Below, in pieces: positions 63,801-64,000 of a stretch of 64,000 bases of DNA. Position 1 is the first letter of the stretch, and each line of letters opens with the position of its first letter. Source of the stretch: JBJXHN01 sp046233135 (GTDB lineage: Bacteria; Pseudomonadota; Alphaproteobacteria; Rhodospirillales; Rhodospirillaceae); the NCBI GenBank assembly GCA_046233135.1, contig JBJXHN010000002.1, forward strand, positions 496,001 to 560,000, in the 5' to 3' direction. Below the pieces are notes generated by a model. It made no database searches, was not told where the DNA came from, and saw nothing but the letters and a program-made list of their open reading frames with translations. The position numbers were made by a program, and so were the translations under genes.

Positions 63801-64000
63801 CGGCGGTGATTGGATCAACCTGGGTGACCGGGGCAACACGCTGCTGATGTCCTCGGTGGAAACCCTGATCGGTGGCGCCGCCAGCGACCAGGTCAGCCTG
63901 GGCAACACCGGCAACACCATGATCCTGGCTGCGATCGAGACGCTGTCCGGCGGTACCGGTAGCGACTGGATCAACCTGGGTGATCGTGGAAACTCGATGA
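57868..64000 (+). CDS. Giant 26-residue-repeat RTX-like secreted protein (5' part, runs off the window)
   Basis: Translation from ATG 57868 (ribosome site GGGGGAG, 8 nt away) stays open to the window end: 2,044 codons without a stop. After about 24 leading residues the chain is 78 successive units of 26 residues, consensus GGTGTDVITLxNxGNTxxVSxxETLx. Each unit holds one GGxGxDx(I/V)xL motif related to RTX calcium-binding nonapeptides, plus a conserved N-x-G-N-T and an (I/L/V)-E-T-L strand, suggesting a beta-solenoid. One unit (from 63478) is 27 residues. No N-terminal signal peptide is present, fitting type I export by the divergent HlyB/HlyD genes. The role is probably a giant surface adhesin or matrix protein. 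Confidence 0.9.
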   Translation, partial: MATVTIANSGTNATYSLSSGDVLTGGTGTDIITLSNPGQSVHMSFIETVTGSTGSDTVSLANSGSTMSVVALESLYGGTGTDVITLLNAGSTTFLDDVESVAGGTGTDVISLASGGNTISVSGLETLTGGAGNDLAILTNAGSTSVLSSLETVQGGTGTDVITLGNFGNTTVVSGIESVTGGSASDVILLLNSGNTFHVSNLDALAGGTGTDVITLGNAGNTTFVSGLEALVGGTGSDAISLVNSGSTISVSGIETLVGGTGTDVITLANAGNTVSIGGLMTLNGGTGSDVVRLLNSGVTASVGSVETVTGGTGADSISLLNAGNTVVVSGVETVSGGTGSDLIALSGAGVTISVTGLESVTGSTGSDLLTLLNSGNTMSVSAVETLSGGTGTDVISLTGSSSTVWVSGLETLNGTTGSDLVRLGNGGNVTAFSGIETLYGGTGSDNVTLLNGGNTITLIGLETLTGGTGSDVVTLGDAGSTMFAQSVDTLIGGNSADAITLLNAGNTTTLSRVETLSGGTGTDVITLSTGTTMHLTGAVETLIGSSSNDYIRLGNGGTTTTMTSIETVAGGTGSDAIVLLNAGSTIAVSNVEALTGGTGSDWVNLSNAGNTLTVTGIDTLIAGTGQDNVRLLNSGNTTTLVGLETLTGGTGTDVITLGDRGSTTIASSIETLTGGSSYDAITLVNSGATMAISAVETLIGGTGTDVITLGNAGNTVYMSYLNTVTGGTGADWVNLGNGGNTTTVGAIDTLIGGTGSDSVTLQAGGNTITLVGIETLAGGAGSDRVTLGDRGNTTIVSAIETLIGGNSSDAITLLNAGNTLSLSNVETLVGGTGTDVITLSGTSSTMYVSGLETLTGSSGSDYLRLGNASNTTTLSSVETIIGGTGSDLIILLNGGNTVTLVNVETLTGGTGSDWVNLGDRGNTMTVGGVDTIIGGSSYDAITLLNGGNTVRLVGLETLRGGTGTDVITLGDAGSTMVAINLETVTGGASNDYITLLNSGSTMAISSVERLLGGTGTDVITLGNSGNTIMVSGLEALTGGTGNDWVTLLNGGNTTAISAIDTLIGGTGSDRVTLLNGGNTVTLVGIETLLGGTGSDRITLGDRGNTMTVSALDTITGGGSYDAITLLNGGNTVSMTSIETLVGGTGTDVITLTGSGSTMYVSSLETLAGSSGSDYLRLGNGGNNTIVSSIETIIGGTGSDSVTLLNGGSTVTLVNLETLFGGTASDWVNLGDRGNTMIVSGVDTIIGGGSYDAITLLNGGNSVTLVGLETLRGGTGTDVITLGDRGNTMVVTGLETVTGGASNDYITLLNSGSTMAISSVERLLGGTGTDVITLGNAGNTITVSGVDVLAGGTGSDWVTLLNGGNTTTMSSIDTLIGGTGSDSVTLLNGGNTVTLVGIDTLAGGTGSDRITLGDRGNTIVVSNLETLTGGSSYDAITLLNAGNTIAMSAIDTLVGGTGTDVITLGGAGSTMYLSNIESVIGSTASESLRLTNASNTATVSLVDTIVGGTGSDAIILLNGGNTVTVSNLETLSGGTGGDWVNLGGSGSTLSISAIDTLIGGTGQDNVRLLNGGNTAILAGIETLSGGTGTDVITLGARGSTMTVGNLETLTGGSSYDAITLMNGGNTLSVTAIETLVGGTGSDAVFILNAGSTMTVSNIEAVSGGTGGDWLNLGSAGNTTTLSSIETLIGGTGSDNMTLLNGGNTMILAAIETVTGGTGSDFITLGDRGGAISVQSIETLIGGASTDTVTLLNGGNTLTVSGVETISGGTGSDFVTLLNGGSTLTIQGVESLVGGTATDWINLGNNGVTTTLSNVNILVGGTGTDHVTLLNGGNTMTLAAIETLIGGTGGDWINLGDRGNTMMLTGVDTLIGGDGGFDNINLGNGGNTLILTALETLTGGTGSDYVRLGARGNTMTVSLVETIIGAEGRDWLNLANSGATTTITGVEVVIGGTANDLVALTGSGNTIAVAAVETLTGGTGGDWINLGDRGNTLLMSSVETLIGGAASDQVSLGNTGNTMILAAIETLSGGTGSDWINLGDRGNSM
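59485..63228 (+). repeat. Four copies of a 936-bp (12-unit) higher-order repeat
   Basis: Copies begin at 59485, 60421, 61357 and 62293, exactly 936 bp (12 x 78) apart. Position-specific units recur: unit 1 has GSSxSDYLRLGN, unit 3 DWVNLG, unit 5 GTGTDVITLG, unit 8 DW(V/L)xL, unit 10 GDRGNT and unit 12 (in copies 1-3) STMYVS. Copies 2 and 3 are the most alike; for instance their unit 6 translates to the same 26 residues (LETVTGGASNDYITLLNSGS and so on). Confidence 0.9.

Noticed and set aside
57940..64000. CRISPR-like regular repetition
   Set aside because: The 78-bp units have no invariant repeat with unique spacers. Variation is spread through the unit and respects codon positions, so it is coding repetition.

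Overview
The window is GC-rich DNA from a Gram-negative bacterium. It most resembles a Rhodospirillales-type alphaproteobacterium: lipid A/Kdo genes (waaA-lpxK), groESL behind a CIRCE operator, a split glycine decarboxylase (gcvPA/gcvPB) behind a glycine riboswitch, the chain DUF1285-CoA pyrophosphatase-DUF6111-CCA transferase divergent from moxR-DUF58-DUF4159, and type I secretion genes. No rRNA, tRNA, CRISPR array, transposase or prophage gene was seen.

Layout. 0-5 kb: envelope biogenesis (partial metallophosphoesterase, GT4 glycosyltransferase, secreted unknown, waaA, lpxK). 5-8 kb: a fused LivH-LivM permease plus one LivG ATPase. 8-11 kb: CIRCE-controlled groES-groEL, then an SDR oxidoreductase. 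11-14.3 kb, minus strand: radical SAM protein, CPA2 antiporter, rnhB. 14.4-17.9 kb: DUF2442 protein behind a multi-hairpin leader, LuxR-type regulator, glutathionyl-hydroquinone reductase, wrbA. 18-33 kb: the MoxR/DUF58/DUF4159/large membrane protein cluster, apparently split by a 20.5-27.8 kb catabolic cassette (CocE/NonD hydrolase, GAF protein, spermidine/putrescine-class ABC transporter, divergent LysR regulator). 33-36 kb: DUF1285, Nudix, DUF6111, cca. 36-39 kb: an SGNH-like protein lacking its catalytic residues, then a strikingly AT-rich lipoprotein gene. 39-44.3 kb: gcvT-H-PA-PB under a tandem glycine riboswitch. 44.5-50 kb: DUF2892 protein, Crp/Fnr regulator, GNAT-nitrilase fusion, a membrane-anchored XseA-like protein, arfB, an amidinotransferase-fold enzyme. 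50-64 kb: Sel1-repeat protein, HlyD and HlyB type I secretion proteins, a TPR/GT9-like protein, and divergently a giant 26-residue-repeat protein that runs off the window end.

The most distinctive system is at the right end. The protein starting at 57868 is open for more than 2,040 codons and consists almost entirely of 26-residue RTX-like units (78 bp). These are organised into four copies of a 12-unit, 936-bp higher-order repeat. It faces a type I exporter and a TPR/glycosyltransferase-like gene, suggesting export and perhaps modification of a giant surface protein. A second notable item is a dispersed intergenic element (4901-5032 and 42230-42344) whose two copies share sequence blocks and a terminal hairpin that is paired in both copies although its sequence differs completely.

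All family assignments come from reading motifs in the translated sequence. No database search was run.
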